This document shows positions 10,054-20,731 of a stretch of DNA of 64,000 bases, one piece after another (the stretch's first letter is position 1; each line of letters starts with the position of its first letter). The DNA comes from Roseovarius faecimaris. GTDB lineage: Bacteria > Pseudomonadota > Alphaproteobacteria > Rhodobacterales > Rhodobacteraceae. The stretch lies in the NCBI RefSeq assembly GCF_009762325.1, contig NZ_CP034348.1, forward strand, positions 3,726,501-3,790,500, written 5' to 3'. The notes beneath the pieces are model-generated. The model had not been told where the DNA came from and did not search any database. It saw nothing but the letters and a program-made list of their open reading frames with translations. The position numbers and the translations under genes were made by a program.

Positions 10054-10657
10054 GGGAGACTCCTTTGACCGAAAGAATGACGGGTCCGGTTTCGGTTAAA
10101 CTCTTATCAACGTGATAGGTGAAGTTCCACTGTGATTGCGCGGCCTGAAGCTCTTTTTCCCACTGCACACCCTTTGGGAAAAGCGCCGTTCCATCCGGGG
10201 CAAGATGCTGCGCGGCAAATCCCAGTAGCGCCGTCAGATCGGCAAGGGCGCGGGCAGACAGAACATCGGCATTCAGCGGCGGAATGCGTTCAATCCGGTC
10301 ACAGATGACGCGGGCGGGCAGGGACAATTCGCGAATGACGGTGCGCAAGAAGGTTGCCTTGCGCTGATCGCTTTCGACAAGGATCACCTCGGCAGGTGTG
10401 CCATGCTCCAACGCCATGATCGCAATGACAAGTCCGGGGAATCCACCGCCTGATCCAAGATCGGCCCATATTTTACAGGGGTTTGGGGCCAGCGCATAAA
10501 GCTGCGCCGAATCCTGGATATGCCGCACCCAAAGGTCGCCCAGGCTTTCGCGGGACACGAGGTTGATCTTCGGGTTCCACTTTTCCAGAAGCGCCGCATA
10601 CGCCTCAAGCCGGGCGAATGTTTCACGTGAAACATCCAGCGCCTCGGGGGTGATCAT
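10046..10657 (-). CDS. rsmG: 16S rRNA (guanine527-N7)-methyltransferase RsmG
   Basis: A 203-residue SAM-dependent methyltransferase that modifies G527 of 16S rRNA (formerly GidB). The SAM loop [17 protein letters not shown] and [25 protein letters not shown] substrate region are clear. The start ATG overlaps the mnmG stop (ATGA). A perfect parS site is embedded in the first codons (10619-10634), encoding part of DVSRETFAR. Confidence 0.96.
   Translation of the reverse strand: MITPEALDVSRETFARLEAYAALLEKWNPKINLVSRESLGDLWVRHIQDSAQLYALAPNPCKIWADLGSGGGFPGLVIAIMALEHGTPAEVILVESDQRKATFLRTVIRELSLPARVICDRIERIPPLNADVLSARALADLTALLGFAAQHLAPDGTALFPKGVQWEKELQAAQSQWNFTYHVDKSLTETGPVILSVKGVSRV
10619..10634. 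promoter_or_regulatory. parS site 1
   Basis: The 16-bp palindrome TGTTTCACGTGAAACA matches the conserved ParB-binding consensus exactly. It lies inside the 5' end of rsmG, about 5.1 kb from the candidate oriC. Confidence 0.93.
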
Positions 10658-12516
10658 GCGGATTTGCTCCGTTGTTCCTGGCGCAGGCGCATCAGGAGAA
10701 GGGTGAGCGCCGCTGGGGTCATCCCATCCACACGACCCGCCTGAGCGAGGTTCGCCGGGCGTATGGTGTTGAGCTTCGACTTAAGCTCGTTCGACAGCCC
10801 TTCGACCGCATCATAATCAAAATCCACCGGGATGGCCTTGTCCTCATCGCGGCGCATCAATTCGACATCGCGCTTCTGACGTTCGATATAATTGTGATAG
10901 AGCGCATCGCGCGCCACCTGATCACGGCTCTCCGCGTCGATCCCGGCAAAACGGTCATCAATCGGCAGGATGTCGGGGAAAGAGATATCCGGGAAGGACA
11001 AAAGCTGAAACGCGGTGCGCTTGGTGCCGTCTTCCTTGATGTTGAGGCCGAACGCGTTCAGCTGCTTGGGCGTATAGGCGTTTTCCTCAAGCAAGTCCCG
11101 GGCCGAGGCAAGCCGTTCTGCCTTGTTTTCAAAGGCGGATCGACGAGTTTCGCCCACACATCCGAGCGCAATGGCAAGCGGCGTCAGGCGTTGATCTGCG
11201 TTATCCGCGCGCAGGGACAAGCGGAACTCGGCGCGGGACGTGAACATGCGATAGGGCTCCGACACGCCGCGCGTCGTTAGATCGTCGATCATCACACCGA
11301 TATAGCTATCCGACCGGCTGAACGCTACCGGATCACGCCCAAGCGCCTGGCAGGCCGCATTGAGGCCCGCCACCAGACCCTGGGCGCCAGCCTCTTCATA
11401 GCCTGTTGTGCCATTGATCTGACCGGCAAGGTACAGCCCCGGAACCGTGCGAAGCTGAAGCGTGGCGGACAAGGCGCGCGGATCGACGTAGTCATATTCG
11501 ATGGCATAGCCGGGCTGTACGATCCGGGCATTTTCCAGCCCCTTGATCGATCGCACATAAGCCTCTTGCACCGCCTCGGGCAGAGAGGTCGAAATGCCGT
11601 TAGGATAGATCAGGTCGTCGGACAGGCTTTCGGGCTCAAGAAAAATCTGGTGAGAGGTCTTGTCGGCAAAGCGTACGATCTTGTCTTCGATCGAGGGGCA
11701 ATACCGGGGGCCGATCCCGTCGATATGCCCGCCATACATCGCCGATTTCTCCAGGTTTTGCTGGATAATCTCATGAGTCTGCGCATTGGTGTGGGTGATC
11801 CCGCAAGACACCTGGCGCGCGCTGGGGGCCTTGGACAGGAAAGAAAACATCACCGGGTCGTCATCGCCCGGCTGGCTTTCGAGGATGTCCCAATTGATTG
11901 TCTTGGCATCAAGGCGTGGGGGCGTGCCGGTTTTCAGCCGCCCAAGTGTGAGGTCGAAACTGTCGATCCTCTCGGCCAGTTTGACCGATGGGCGATCCCC
12001 CATCCGACCACCGGGGCGCGAAACATCCCCGATATGGATCACGCCGCGGAGGAAAGTGCCAGTGGTAAGGACGACAGCACGAGCGTTCACTTCGGTCCCA
12101 TCGTCTAGAACGACGCCGGTGACGGCCTCCCCGGACATCAGAAAATCACAGGCTTCGCCCTCGATGATCGTCAGGTTCGGCTGCGCCTCAATCTCGGCCA
12201 GCATGGTCTCACGGTAAATCTTGCGATCCGCCTGTGCGCGGGGACCTTGCACGGCAGGACCCTTGCGGCGGTTCAACAGGCGGAACTGGATCCCGGCAGC
12301 ATCGGCGACACGGCCCATGACACCATCCATAGCGTCGATCTCTCTCACAAGGTGACCCTTGCCCAGGCCCCCGATGGCCGGGTTGCAGGACATGACGCCG
12401 ATCCCGGCGCGGCTCAGCGTGACCAGCGCCGTGGAGGCCCCAAGCCGCGCAGAGGCATGCGCCGCCTCACAGCCCGCATGGCCGCCACCGATCACCACGA
12501 CATCAAATTGTTTCAC
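10654..12516 (-). CDS. mnmG: tRNA uridine 5-carboxymethylaminomethyl modification enzyme MnmG
   Basis: A 620-residue FAD-dependent partner of MnmE, installing cmnm5U at wobble position 34 of tRNAs. The FAD-binding N-terminus [20 protein letters not shown], the signature [21 protein letters not shown], and the later [21 protein letters not shown] are all intact. The C-terminal helical region that binds MnmE is complete. It sits between mnmE (12 nt upstream, with parS 2 across the gap) and rsmG. Confidence 0.97.
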   Translation of the reverse strand: MKQFDVVVIGGGHAGCEAAHASARLGASTALVTLSRAGIGVMSCNPAIGGLGKGHLVREIDAMDGVMGRVADAAGIQFRLLNRRKGPAVQGPRAQADRKIYRETMLAEIEAQPNLTIIEGEACDFLMSGEAVTGVVLDDGTEVNARAVVLTTGTFLRGVIHIGDVSRPGGRMGDRPSVKLAERIDSFDLTLGRLKTGTPPRLDAKTINWDILESQPGDDDPVMFSFLSKAPSARQVSCGITHTNAQTHEIIQQNLEKSAMYGGHIDGIGPRYCPSIEDKIVRFADKTSHQIFLEPESLSDDLIYPNGISTSLPEAVQEAYVRSIKGLENARIVQPGYAIEYDYVDPRALSATLQLRTVPGLYLAGQINGTTGYEEAGAQGLVAGLNAACQALGRDPVAFSRSDSYIGVMIDDLTTRGVSEPYRMFTSRAEFRLSLRADNADQRLTPLAIALGCVGETRRSAFENKAERLASARDLLEENAYTPKQLNAFGLNIKEDGTKRTAFQLLSFPDISFPDILPIDDRFAGIDAESRDQVARDALYHNYIERQKRDVELMRRDEDKAIPVDFDYDAVEGLSNELKSKLNTIRPANLAQAGRVDGMTPAALTLLLMRLRQEQRSKSA

Positions 12517-12524
12517 GTGAAACA
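12509..12524. promoter_or_regulatory. parS site 2
   Basis: A second exact TGTTTCACGTGAAACA palindrome, spanning the mnmG start codon and the short mnmE-mnmG gap, about 3.2-3.6 kb from the candidate oriC. Confidence 0.93.
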
Positions 12525-12528
12525 GTCC

Positions 12529-13815
12529 TCACTTACCCAGGCAGAAGCTGGCGAAAATCTCGTCCAGCAGGTTCTCCACATCTATGCGTCCTACCAGAGA
12601 ATCAAGGGCACGAATAGCGGTGCGCAGCTCTTCTGCCGCAAGGTCTGCCATATCCGGACCCTGGCTTATCAGCTCTTGGGCGGCGACCAGATGCGTGCTG
12701 GCGCGCTCCATCGCCCGCTTGTGACGCAGATGAGTGGCAACACCAACGCCGAGGGCGCGAGTTTGAAGAATTTCTCGTATATTCTCAATAAGTTCCGAGA
12801 CACCCTGGCCGGTTTTGCCCGAGATCGATCGTGTTGAAGATACCTGCAAATCGCCTTTTGCCAGAAGTACGATATCATCACTTTCCTGTTTTATATCAAT
12901 AGGTTGTCCATTTTCGAGCAGGAAAACACGCAAATCGGCCTGTTCGGCGCGCTGCCTTGCCCGGTCGATCCCGATCGTCTCAACAGCATCTTCCGTTTCC
13001 CTTAGGCCGGCGGTATCGAGAAAGGTCACCGGCAGACCACCCAAATCCATCCGCACCTCGATCACATCGCGGGTTGTTCCGGCATGTTCGGACGTGATCG
13101 CAGCCTCACGCCCGGCGAGGGCATTCAGCAAGGTGGATTTCCCGACATTCGGCGCGCCCACGATGGCGACCTCAAAGCCTGTGCGGATACGTTCAGCCGC
13201 ATCAACACCGGAGGCATCGCGGTGAAGCTCTGTCTGAACCTCGGTCAAGAGAGCCGTCACCTCGGGAGAGACATCGACAGGCACCTCTTCGTCCGCGAAA
13301 TCAATCGTGGCTTCGATCAGTGCCGCGGCACGGATCAGCTTCTGCCGCCAGCGGTCCGTGCGCGCGCCAAGCTCGCCCGAAAAGACGCGCAGAGCCTGAC
13401 GCCGCTGGGCCTCGGTCTCGGCCTCGATCAGATCGGCAAGGCCCTCGACCTGCGCCAGATCGAGCCGACCGTTTTCCAGGGCGCGGCGGGTAAACTCCCC
13501 CGGCTCGGCCGCGCGGAGATCGGAGTGCTGGCTGAGCTGATCAAGTACGGCAGAGACGATGGCCGGGGAGCCGTGACAGTGAAATTCGACACTCTCTTCG
13601 CCGGTAAAACTGTGCCCGGCTTCAAAGGTCAAAACGAGCGCCTCATCAAGCACGACCCCATCCGCACCGGTGAGCTGCCGCAACGAGGCCTGACGCGGAG
13701 AGGGGAGATGACCACAAAGCCGCTCAGCCGATGCAAAGGCAGAGGGGCCGGATACCCGGACGATCGCCACGCCGGCCTTTCCCGGCGCCGTGGAGAGCGC
13801 GAAAATGGTATCCAT
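12529..13815 (-). CDS. mnmE: tRNA modification GTPase MnmE
   Basis: A GTPase of about 428 residues working with MnmG. The N-terminal THF-binding domain starts [23 protein letters not shown]. The G domain has [16 protein letters not shown], the GTTRD switch and DTAGLRET. The C-terminus ends FASFCLGK, with the catalytic-type cysteine. I prefer the ATG at 13815; a GTG nine bases upstream (13824) is also in frame. The G4-type NKxD motif is not obvious (LLAKGDLQ occupies its place). Confidence 0.95.
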   Translation of the reverse strand: MDTIFALSTAPGKAGVAIVRVSGPSAFASAERLCGHLPSPRQASLRQLTGADGVVLDEALVLTFEAGHSFTGEESVEFHCHGSPAIVSAVLDQLSQHSDLRAAEPGEFTRRALENGRLDLAQVEGLADLIEAETEAQRRQALRVFSGELGARTDRWRQKLIRAAALIEATIDFADEEVPVDVSPEVTALLTEVQTELHRDASGVDAAERIRTGFEVAIVGAPNVGKSTLLNALAGREAAITSEHAGTTRDVIEVRMDLGGLPVTFLDTAGLRETEDAVETIGIDRARQRAEQADLRVFLLENGQPIDIKQESDDIVLLAKGDLQVSSTRSISGKTGQGVSELIENIREILQTRALGVGVATHLRHKRAMERASTHLVAAQELISQGPDMADLAAEELRTAIRALDSLVGRIDVENLLDEIFASFCLGK

Positions 13816-13840
13816 ATGGCGCACCCCCGACCGCAGGCCG

Positions 13841-15112
<1,272 letters not shown>

Positions 15113-15237
15113 GGGGATACACCTTTGCACGCGCCTTGCGAGGCGGGACGTGTCTTGTCATCAATGGAAAACAGGCCACCCGGACGGGGGCTTGATCCGC
15201 TACATAGGCGCCAGACGGTGTTGAGTCAATCGGCAGC

Positions 15238-15687
15238 TCAAAACCGCAGGACCACCGCGAAGACGATGACAAGCATGGCAATGGTCGGCACTTCGTTCAT
15301 CAGACGATAGGTGCGGCCTGTGCGGGTGTTGGTGCCGCTCATGAATTCCTTGCGTCTGCGCCCCAGCCAATGATGCACCCAGGTCATCACGATGATGCCC
15401 AGCGATTTCACCCAGGGCCAGATATCAGACCAGTCGACAATGCCAGGTGTAAAGACGAGCATAAGACCAAACACCCAGGTCGCGATCATGGCCGGGTTCA
15501 TGATCAGGCGCAGCAGCTTGCGCTCCATCTCCTGAAAAACGGTATCGCGGTCATCGCCTGGCTGCGATTGTTCAGCGTGATAGACAAAGAGACGGGGAAG
15601 ATAGAACATACCCGCCATCCAGGAAATCACCGAGACGATATGCAACGCCTTGGTCCACGGGTAAAGCTCGGCAAGCAGGTCTGTCAT
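15238..15687 (-). CDS. hemJ: Protoporphyrinogen IX oxidase HemJ
   Basis: A 149-residue, four-helix membrane protein that converts protoporphyrinogen IX to protoporphyrin IX in most alphaproteobacteria. The signature residues include the histidine in WTKALHIVSVISWMAGMFYL and the LPRLFVYH segment. C-terminal TM pattern and length match HemJ (COG1981). It is the last gene before the candidate origin. Confidence 0.93.
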   Translation of the reverse strand: MTDLLAELYPWTKALHIVSVISWMAGMFYLPRLFVYHAEQSQPGDDRDTVFQEMERKLLRLIMNPAMIATWVFGLMLVFTPGIVDWSDIWPWVKSLGIIVMTWVHHWLGRRRKEFMSGTNTRTGRTYRLMNEVPTIAMLVIVFAVVLRF

Positions 15688-15688
15688 C

Positions 15689-16101
15689 TTATCCCAATCC
15701 TCTTTGCCTCTCTCTATAAATAAAAAGAAAGATTAAAAAGGATGATGTTTTTTGTAGGGAGGGCAAAGCCTGTGGATTAAGGAAATGCCCACGGGATGAT
15801 CCACAGAATCGCGGCCTGTGGGCAACCTTGTGTAGAACCGGGATTCAAGTGACAAATCCAATAAATTAATAAATAATAACAATAATTTACGTATTTTTCT
15901 GACCTAAGTCCCTGGTGATAACTCAGCGCCTTGTTCCCCCAAATGGCATCTATCCCCAGAAAGAAGTTATGCCTTTCCCCAAGGGATGATTGTCTGGGAA
16001 TATGTGAGAAACTCCACCGTTACCCGCAGGATCAGGAAGGCGATGGATTTCTCCCCATGTCTTTCATAAACACTTGTTAACTTTTCAACGGGGATATCCA
16101 C
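15689..16101. other. Candidate chromosomal replication origin (oriC)
   Basis: A 414-nt gap without a gene. DnaA-box-like nonamers (consensus TTATCCACA) are TGTGGATTA at 15771-15779, TGATCCACA at 15797-15805 and ATATCCACA at 16094-16102 (one mismatch each). Weaker ones are TTATCCCAA at 15689-15697, TGTGGGCAA at 15817-15825 and CTATCCCCA at 15950-15958. Between them lies a strongly AT-rich tract (about 15858-15900), a plausible unwinding element in a high-GC genome. Genes on both sides are transcribed outward, and parAB with parS lie nearby. The position next to hemJ/rho and maf fits the origin region of relatives. Confidence 0.8.
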
Positions 16102-16701
16102 ATGTCTCAGCCCTTGATCCTGGCCTCCGGTTCGGAGATCCGACAGGTTTTGCTCCGCAATGCGGGGCTTGCCTTTGAGGTTGAGAAACCCCGCGTCGAT
16201 GAAGAGACGGTGCGCCATGCGATGCAGGCCGAGGGCGCGCCGCCGCGCGATGTGGCGGATATGCTTGCCGAGTTGAAGGCACAGAAGGTGAGCGCCAAAT
16301 TCCCTGCGGCGCTGGTGATCGGCTGCGATCAGGTGTTGGCGATCGACGGCGAGATTTTCGCCAAGCCGGAGACGCGGGACGAGGCGCGCGCCCAGCTTGA
16401 AAAACTGCGCGGCGCGCAGCACCGGCTGATTTCGGCGGCGGTGATCTGCGAGGGGGGCCGTCCTGTCTGGCGCAAGATCGGTGTTGTAAAGATGACAATG
16501 CGCGACTTCTCAGACGCGTATCTGGACGCCTATCTTGACCGCAACTGGGACAGTATCCAACACTCTGTTGGAGCCTATAAGCTTGAGGAGGAAGGCGTGC
16601 GGCTGTTTGAGAGGATCGATGGCGATTACTTCACCGTTCTTGGCCTTCCGCTTCTGGAGCTGCTGTGGTTCCTTGGCAATCGCGGGGTGATCGAGACATG
16701 A
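16102..16701 (+). CDS. Maf family nucleoside triphosphate pyrophosphatase
   Basis: A 199-residue Maf/YceF-type pyrophosphatase that hydrolyses modified or canonical NTPs. Motifs are LILASGSEIRQVLLRNAGL, KAQKVSAKFPAALVIGCDQVL and SVGAYKLEEEGVRLFERIDGD (the Q/E-G-x-G-type region). It heads the rightward run maf-aroE-coaE-dnaQ immediately beside the candidate origin. A DnaA-like box abuts the ATG, so DnaA could influence expression; that is inference. Confidence 0.93.
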   Translation: MSQPLILASGSEIRQVLLRNAGLAFEVEKPRVDEETVRHAMQAEGAPPRDVADMLAELKAQKVSAKFPAALVIGCDQVLAIDGEIFAKPETRDEARAQLEKLRGAQHRLISAAVICEGGRPVWRKIGVVKMTMRDFSDAYLDAYLDRNWDSIQHSVGAYKLEEEGVRLFERIDGDYFTVLGLPLLELLWFLGNRGVIET

Positions 16702-17531
16702 GCCTTGAGAAGATCCCTCTTGCCGGTGTGATCGGCTCTCCGATTGCGCATTCGAAATCGCCGCAGCTTCATACCCACTGGCTCAGGACATATGGCCTTC
16801 CTGGGGCATATATTCCGATGGATGTCAGCGCCGATGATCTGGCGGATGTGATCCGGACCTTGCCCAAGATGGGATTTGTCGGGGTAAACATCACCGTCCC
16901 GCATAAAGAGCGGATCATGGAACTGGCCGATCTTGTGACGGATCGCGCCATCCTGATCGGGGCGGCGAATACGCTGATCTTCCGCAAGGATGGCAAGGTC
17001 CATGCGGACAATACCGATGGCTATGGGTTCATCCAGAACCTCAAGCAATACTCGCCCGCATGGGACCCCAAGTCCGGCCCTGCGGCAGTGCTGGGCGCAG
17101 GGGGTGCGGCGCGGGCGGTGATCGCGGCGCTGCTCGATGCGGGTGTGCCGGAGATCCTGCTGTCAAATCGTACACGGGTGCGCGCCGATGCGCTGAAACA
17201 GGAATTTGGCAAGCGGTTGCAGGTCTTTGACTGGGTGCAGGCAGGCAATATGCTGGAAGATGCGGCCCTTGTCGTGAACACGACCTCCCTCGGTATGCTT
17301 GGCAAGCCGCAACTCAGGGTGCCCCTTGACGGGTTGAACAAACGCGCGATTGTGACCGATCTTGTCTATGCCCCGCTCAAGACGCGGCTTCTGATCGAAG
17401 CGGAAGAGGCTGGCTGTACGACGGTCGATGGCCTGGGGATGTTGCTGCATCAGGCGGTTCCGGCGTTCGAGCGCTGGTTCGGGGTGCGGCCCGAGGTGGA
17501 CAGCGCCACGCGGGCGGCAGCGCTCAGATGA
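16698..17531 (+). CDS. aroE: Shikimate dehydrogenase
   Basis: Reduces 3-dehydroshikimate to shikimate with NADPH. The 277-residue product starts MSLEKIPLAGVIGSPIAHSKSP at the ATG overlapping the maf stop (ATGA). Motifs are the catalytic N-V-T-V-P-H-K stretch (NITVPHKERIM), AANTL, DNTDGYGF, and the Rossmann loop LGAGGAARAVIAALL. Complete and of normal length. Confidence 0.96.
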   Translation: MSLEKIPLAGVIGSPIAHSKSPQLHTHWLRTYGLPGAYIPMDVSADDLADVIRTLPKMGFVGVNITVPHKERIMELADLVTDRAILIGAANTLIFRKDGKVHADNTDGYGFIQNLKQYSPAWDPKSGPAAVLGAGGAARAVIAALLDAGVPEILLSNRTRVRADALKQEFGKRLQVFDWVQAGNMLEDAALVVNTTSLGMLGKPQLRVPLDGLNKRAIVTDLVYAPLKTRLLIEAEEAGCTTVDGLGMLLHQAVPAFERWFGVRPEVDSATRAAALR

Positions 17532-18121
17532 CCTATCGGCTGGGGCTCACCGGGTCGATCGGGATGGGCAAATCGACCACCGCGCAGATGTTCGTCGACG
17601 AAGGCTGCGCCCTTTGGGATGCGGATGCGGCGGTGCACCGGCTTTATGCCAGCGGTGGCGCCGCGGTGGCGCCAATGGCCGAGGCGTTTCCGCAAGCAGT
17701 TGAGGCGGGCGCGGTATCCCGGGCGCGTCTGAAAGATGTGATCGCGGCGGATCCTATGGCGCTGAAACGGATCGAGGCGATTGTGCATCCGCTTGTGGCG
17801 CAGGACCGGGCGGCGTTCCTGCAAAATGCCACAGCGGATATCACGGTTCTGGACATCCCGTTGCTTTTCGAGACCGGCGGCGAGGCGATGATGGACGCGG
17901 TGGCCGTGGTGAGCGTGGACGCGGCCGAACAGCGCCGCCGCCTGATGGAGCGGGGACAGATGACGCCGGAACAGTTCGACCAGATCATCGCCAAGCAGAT
18001 GCCGGATGCGGAGAAGCGCGCGCGGGCCGATTACGTGATCCTGACCGATACGCTTGAACATGCGCGCGCACAGGTGCAGGCTGTGGTGCGAGAGATCAGG
18101 GCGGGGCTGTCAGATGCGTGA
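17528..18121 (+). CDS. coaE: Dephospho-CoA kinase
   Basis: Catalyses the last step of CoA synthesis. The 197-residue protein has the P-loop [27 protein letters not shown], the VHPLV stretch and [12 protein letters not shown]. The ATG overlaps the aroE stop by 4 nt and its own stop overlaps dnaQ by 8 nt. Confidence 0.95.
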   Translation: MTYRLGLTGSIGMGKSTTAQMFVDEGCALWDADAAVHRLYASGGAAVAPMAEAFPQAVEAGAVSRARLKDVIAADPMALKRIEAIVHPLVAQDRAAFLQNATADITVLDIPLLFETGGEAMMDAVAVVSVDAAEQRRRLMERGQMTPEQFDQIIAKQMPDAEKRARADYVILTDTLEHARAQVQAVVREIRAGLSDA

Positions 18122-18800
18122 GATTGTGCTTGATACCGAGACGACGGGGTTTGAGCCCGAACAGGGCGACCGGATTGTCGAGATCGGCGCGGTCGAGCTT
18201 TACAATCACATGCCCACGGGCCGGACCTATCACCAGTATATCAACCCCGAGCGGGCCATGCCGCAGGAGGCGTTCGAGGTGCATGGTCTGGGCGATGATT
18301 TTCTGCGCGACAAACCGGTTTTTGCCAGGATCGCACAGGAGTTTCTGGAGTTCGTGGAAGACGCGAGACTGGTGATTCACAACGCCAGCTTTGATATGAA
18401 ATTCCTCAATGCCGAGCTGGGCTGGCTGAACCTGCCGCGCCTGCCGATGGACCGGGCGATTGATACGCTGGCGATGGCGCGGCAGAAATTTCCCGGCTCG
18501 CCTGCGTCGCTCGATGCGCTGTGCCGCCGCTTCAACATCGACAATTCGGCGCGCACGCTGCATGGGGCGCTGCTCGACTCGGAAATCCTGGCCGAGGTTT
18601 ATCTGGAACTGATCGGTGGACGGCAGCCGGATCTGGTGCTGGCCGGGGTCAGCGGGTCGGGTGCGGCGCAGGGTGGCGCAGAGTGGCGGCCGATGCCGCG
18701 GCCAACGCCGTTGCCCCCACGCCTGAGCGATGCCGAAGCCGCCGCGCATAAGGCGATGGTCGAAAGCCTGGGCGACGCAGCACTGTGGAAGAAGGTCTGA
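18114..18800 (+). CDS. dnaQ: DNA polymerase III epsilon subunit (3'-5' exonuclease)
   Basis: The proofreading subunit of DNA polymerase III, 228 residues from the ATG at 18114. DEDDh exonuclease motifs are Exo[12 protein letters not shown], Exo[13 protein letters not shown] and Exo[20 protein letters not shown]. The C-terminus, which contacts the alpha subunit, is proline-rich. The longer frame from 18054 would run through coaE and is not used. dnaQ next to coaE-aroE is typical of the group. Confidence 0.95.
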   Translation: MREIVLDTETTGFEPEQGDRIVEIGAVELYNHMPTGRTYHQYINPERAMPQEAFEVHGLGDDFLRDKPVFARIAQEFLEFVEDARLVIHNASFDMKFLNAELGWLNLPRLPMDRAIDTLAMARQKFPGSPASLDALCRRFNIDNSARTLHGALLDSEILAEVYLELIGGRQPDLVLAGVSGSGAAQGGAEWRPMPRPTPLPPRLSDAEAAAHKAMVESLGDAALWKKV

Positions 18801-18811
18801 GCAGGGGCGGC

Positions 18812-18834
18812 GGCCCCGGATCAGGTCCGGGGCC
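18812..18834. terminator. Hairpin between convergent dnaQ and secB
   Basis: A GC-rich inverted repeat (GGCCCCGGA / TCCGGGGCC) lies in the 49-nt space between the two convergent genes. There is no clear T tract, so it may act as a bidirectional barrier or pause. Confidence 0.45.
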
Positions 18835-18849
18835 AGCGCGCTTTGGCGA

Positions 18850-19371
18850 TCAGGCCTGGGGCTTGTCGGCGCCTTCGGCGGCAGCCGCGGCCTGCTGACG
18901 CCGGGCAAGCTCGTTGCGGTAGAGCGCCATGAAGTCGATGTTTTCCAGGTTAAGCGGCGGGAAGCCACCATCACGGGTCACATCCGAGACGATCCGGCGC
19001 AGGAACGGAAAGAGCAGGCGCGGACATTCGACCAGAAGGAACGGATGCAACTGCTCATCCGGCAGGCCTTCGATATGGAAAACGCCGGCATAGTCGAGCT
19101 CCATCAGGAACAAGGCCTGACCGTCGCCCTTGTTCTTGGAATCGACCTTCAGCTTGATGTCGACCTCGTATTGATGATCGGGCTGGCGCTTTTTCGGCTC
19201 CAGATTGACCGAGACGGTGACATCGGGGGTGACTTCGCCACCCTGACCGCGCTGGGCCATGATGTTTTCAAAGGACAGGTCGCGGACATATTGGGTCAGG
19301 ATGCTCATCTTGACCTGGGGCGGTTGCTGCTGCTGTTGCGGCTGCGCGGCACCGTTTTCTTTTTCAGCCAT
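18850..19371 (-). CDS. secB: Protein-export chaperone SecB
   Basis: A 173-residue tetrameric chaperone that keeps preproteins unfolded and hands them to SecA. After a Gln-rich N-terminus come MSILTQYVRDLSFEN, the DIKLKVDSKN segment, YAGVFHIEGLPDEQLHPFLLVECPRLLFPFLRRIVSDVTRDGGFPP-type core (split motifs VECPRLLFPF and DVTRDGGFPP) and a charged tail. This is the conserved SecB pattern and length. Confidence 0.96.
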   Translation of the reverse strand: MAEKENGAAQPQQQQQPPQVKMSILTQYVRDLSFENIMAQRGQGGEVTPDVTVSVNLEPKKRQPDHQYEVDIKLKVDSKNKGDGQALFLMELDYAGVFHIEGLPDEQLHPFLLVECPRLLFPFLRRIVSDVTRDGGFPPLNLENIDFMALYRNELARRQQAAAAAEGADKPQA

Positions 19372-19447
19372 CGGGGTCTCCAGAGGAATGCTTCGTTTGG
19401 CGCAGAGCCATAGCAGGATGGCCGACGAGCCTCAATGCCTGTAGGGC

Positions 19448-19945
19448 TTAATGCTTGGTCCAGCCTGATGGCGTATGGGTGGGGCGTTTCTCGGGCGGAA
19501 CCTCGGTATACTCCGCCTCGATGATATCGTCGTCCGATCGTGGAGGATGTGGAGGATACGGGTCGCGCGGACCATCCGGGCCCATCTCGAAGCGCTGCAC
19601 CTTGACCCGCTTGCGCAGCCAGGCAAACACAGCACTGCGCACCGGCGGCATCAGCAGAGCAAAGCCGACCGCGTCGGTGAAAAATCCAGGCGTAAGCAGA
19701 AGGGCGCCCGAAACAAGGATCATCGCGCCATGGGCCAGTGGCTCGGACGGGTCTTCGAGCCGGGAAAAAGAGCCGCGCAGGTTGTTCATGGCCAGCGCGC
19801 CCTGGGTTTTCACCAGAACTGTCCCAAGAATGGCGGTCAGAACCACGATCCCAAGCGTGGGCCAGAGGCCAATTGCCCCGCCGACCTGAATGAACAGGGC
19901 AATCTCGATCAGCGGCACGGCGAGAAACGCCAGAAAGAGCCACAT
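19448..19945 (-). CDS. fxsA: FxsA family membrane protein
   Basis: A 165-residue inner-membrane protein of the FxsA family, named in E. coli for an effect on phage T7 exclusion. I use the ATG at 19945 because an AAGGAG site sits just upstream and the family starts with MWLFLAFLAVPLIEIALF. Motifs include GGAIGLWPTLGIVVLTAILG, ALLLTPGFFTDAVGFALL and a hydrophilic C-terminal tail with PPHPPRSDDD. The molecular role is not known. Confidence 0.87.
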   Translation of the reverse strand: MWLFLAFLAVPLIEIALFIQVGGAIGLWPTLGIVVLTAILGTVLVKTQGALAMNNLRGSFSRLEDPSEPLAHGAMILVSGALLLTPGFFTDAVGFALLMPPVRSAVFAWLRKRVKVQRFEMGPDGPRDPYPPHPPRSDDDIIEAEYTEVPPEKRPTHTPSGWTKH

Positions 19946-20068
19946 AAGCACATCTCCTTGCGATTGACCGCGCATTTGCCACTGTCGCATGGTGGACTTG
20001 GCCCGGTCCCTCACCTACATAAGGGCCAACCGGGCATGTTTCCATGCCCTGCCTGAAATGAGGTCCAA

Positions 20069-20731
20069 ATGAACTCGCCCCTTTTGCAGCTCTTGGTGCT
20101 GGCTGGCATCGCTGTTTTTCTGATCCTGAGGCTGAAAAGCGTGCTGGGCACGCGGGACGGCTTTGAAGGCCCGCCGCGCAGCGCAGGCCAGGGCGAGGCG
20201 CAGGAGCGCCGCGCCGGTTTCGAAGTGGTCGAAGGCGGGCCGGATCTGGATATCACGGATCACATTGCCGAAGACACCGATGCCGCTGGTGCGCTGGCCG
20301 ATATGAAGCGGGCCGATCCCAGCTTTGGCGTGGCGGATTTTCTGCAGGGCGCGCGCGGCGCTTATGAGTGGATCCTGATGGCGTTTGAAAATGGCAAACT
20401 TGATGAGGTGATGCCGTTTCTGTCGGAAGACGTCTATGACGCCTTCGTGCAGGTGGTCGATGCCCGGCAGGAGCAGGGCCTGACCATCGATGCCGAGTTT
20501 GTCGGCGTGCGTGAGATCACGCTGACCGACGCGCATTTCGACCAGTCCAGCCAGCGCGCGGAGATCACCGTCCGGTTCGTGGGTGAACTGATCTCGGTGG
20601 TACGCGATTCCACGGGGGAGATCGTCGAAGGCAAGCCGGGCAAGTCGAAGCGCCAGAAAGATACCTGGACCTTCGAGCGGATCATGGGATCGGACGATCC
20701 CAACTGGCGGCTTGTCGCCACGGGCGAATGA
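20069..20731 (+). CDS. Tim44-domain protein (TimA-like)
   Basis: A 220-residue protein with one N-terminal membrane helix (residues 5-24) and a Tim44-like domain from about residue 85 to the end (FLQGARGAYEWILMAFENG, WTFERIMGSDDPNWRLVATGE). Bacterial Tim44 homologues of alphaproteobacteria are membrane-associated and related to the mitochondrial import motor component. It is divergent from fxsA and joined to mltA by ATGA. Confidence 0.88.
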   Translation: MNSPLLQLLVLAGIAVFLILRLKSVLGTRDGFEGPPRSAGQGEAQERRAGFEVVEGGPDLDITDHIAEDTDAAGALADMKRADPSFGVADFLQGARGAYEWILMAFENGKLDEVMPFLSEDVYDAFVQVVDARQEQGLTIDAEFVGVREITLTDAHFDQSSQRAEITVRFVGELISVVRDSTGEIVEGKPGKSKRQKDTWTFERIMGSDDPNWRLVATGE

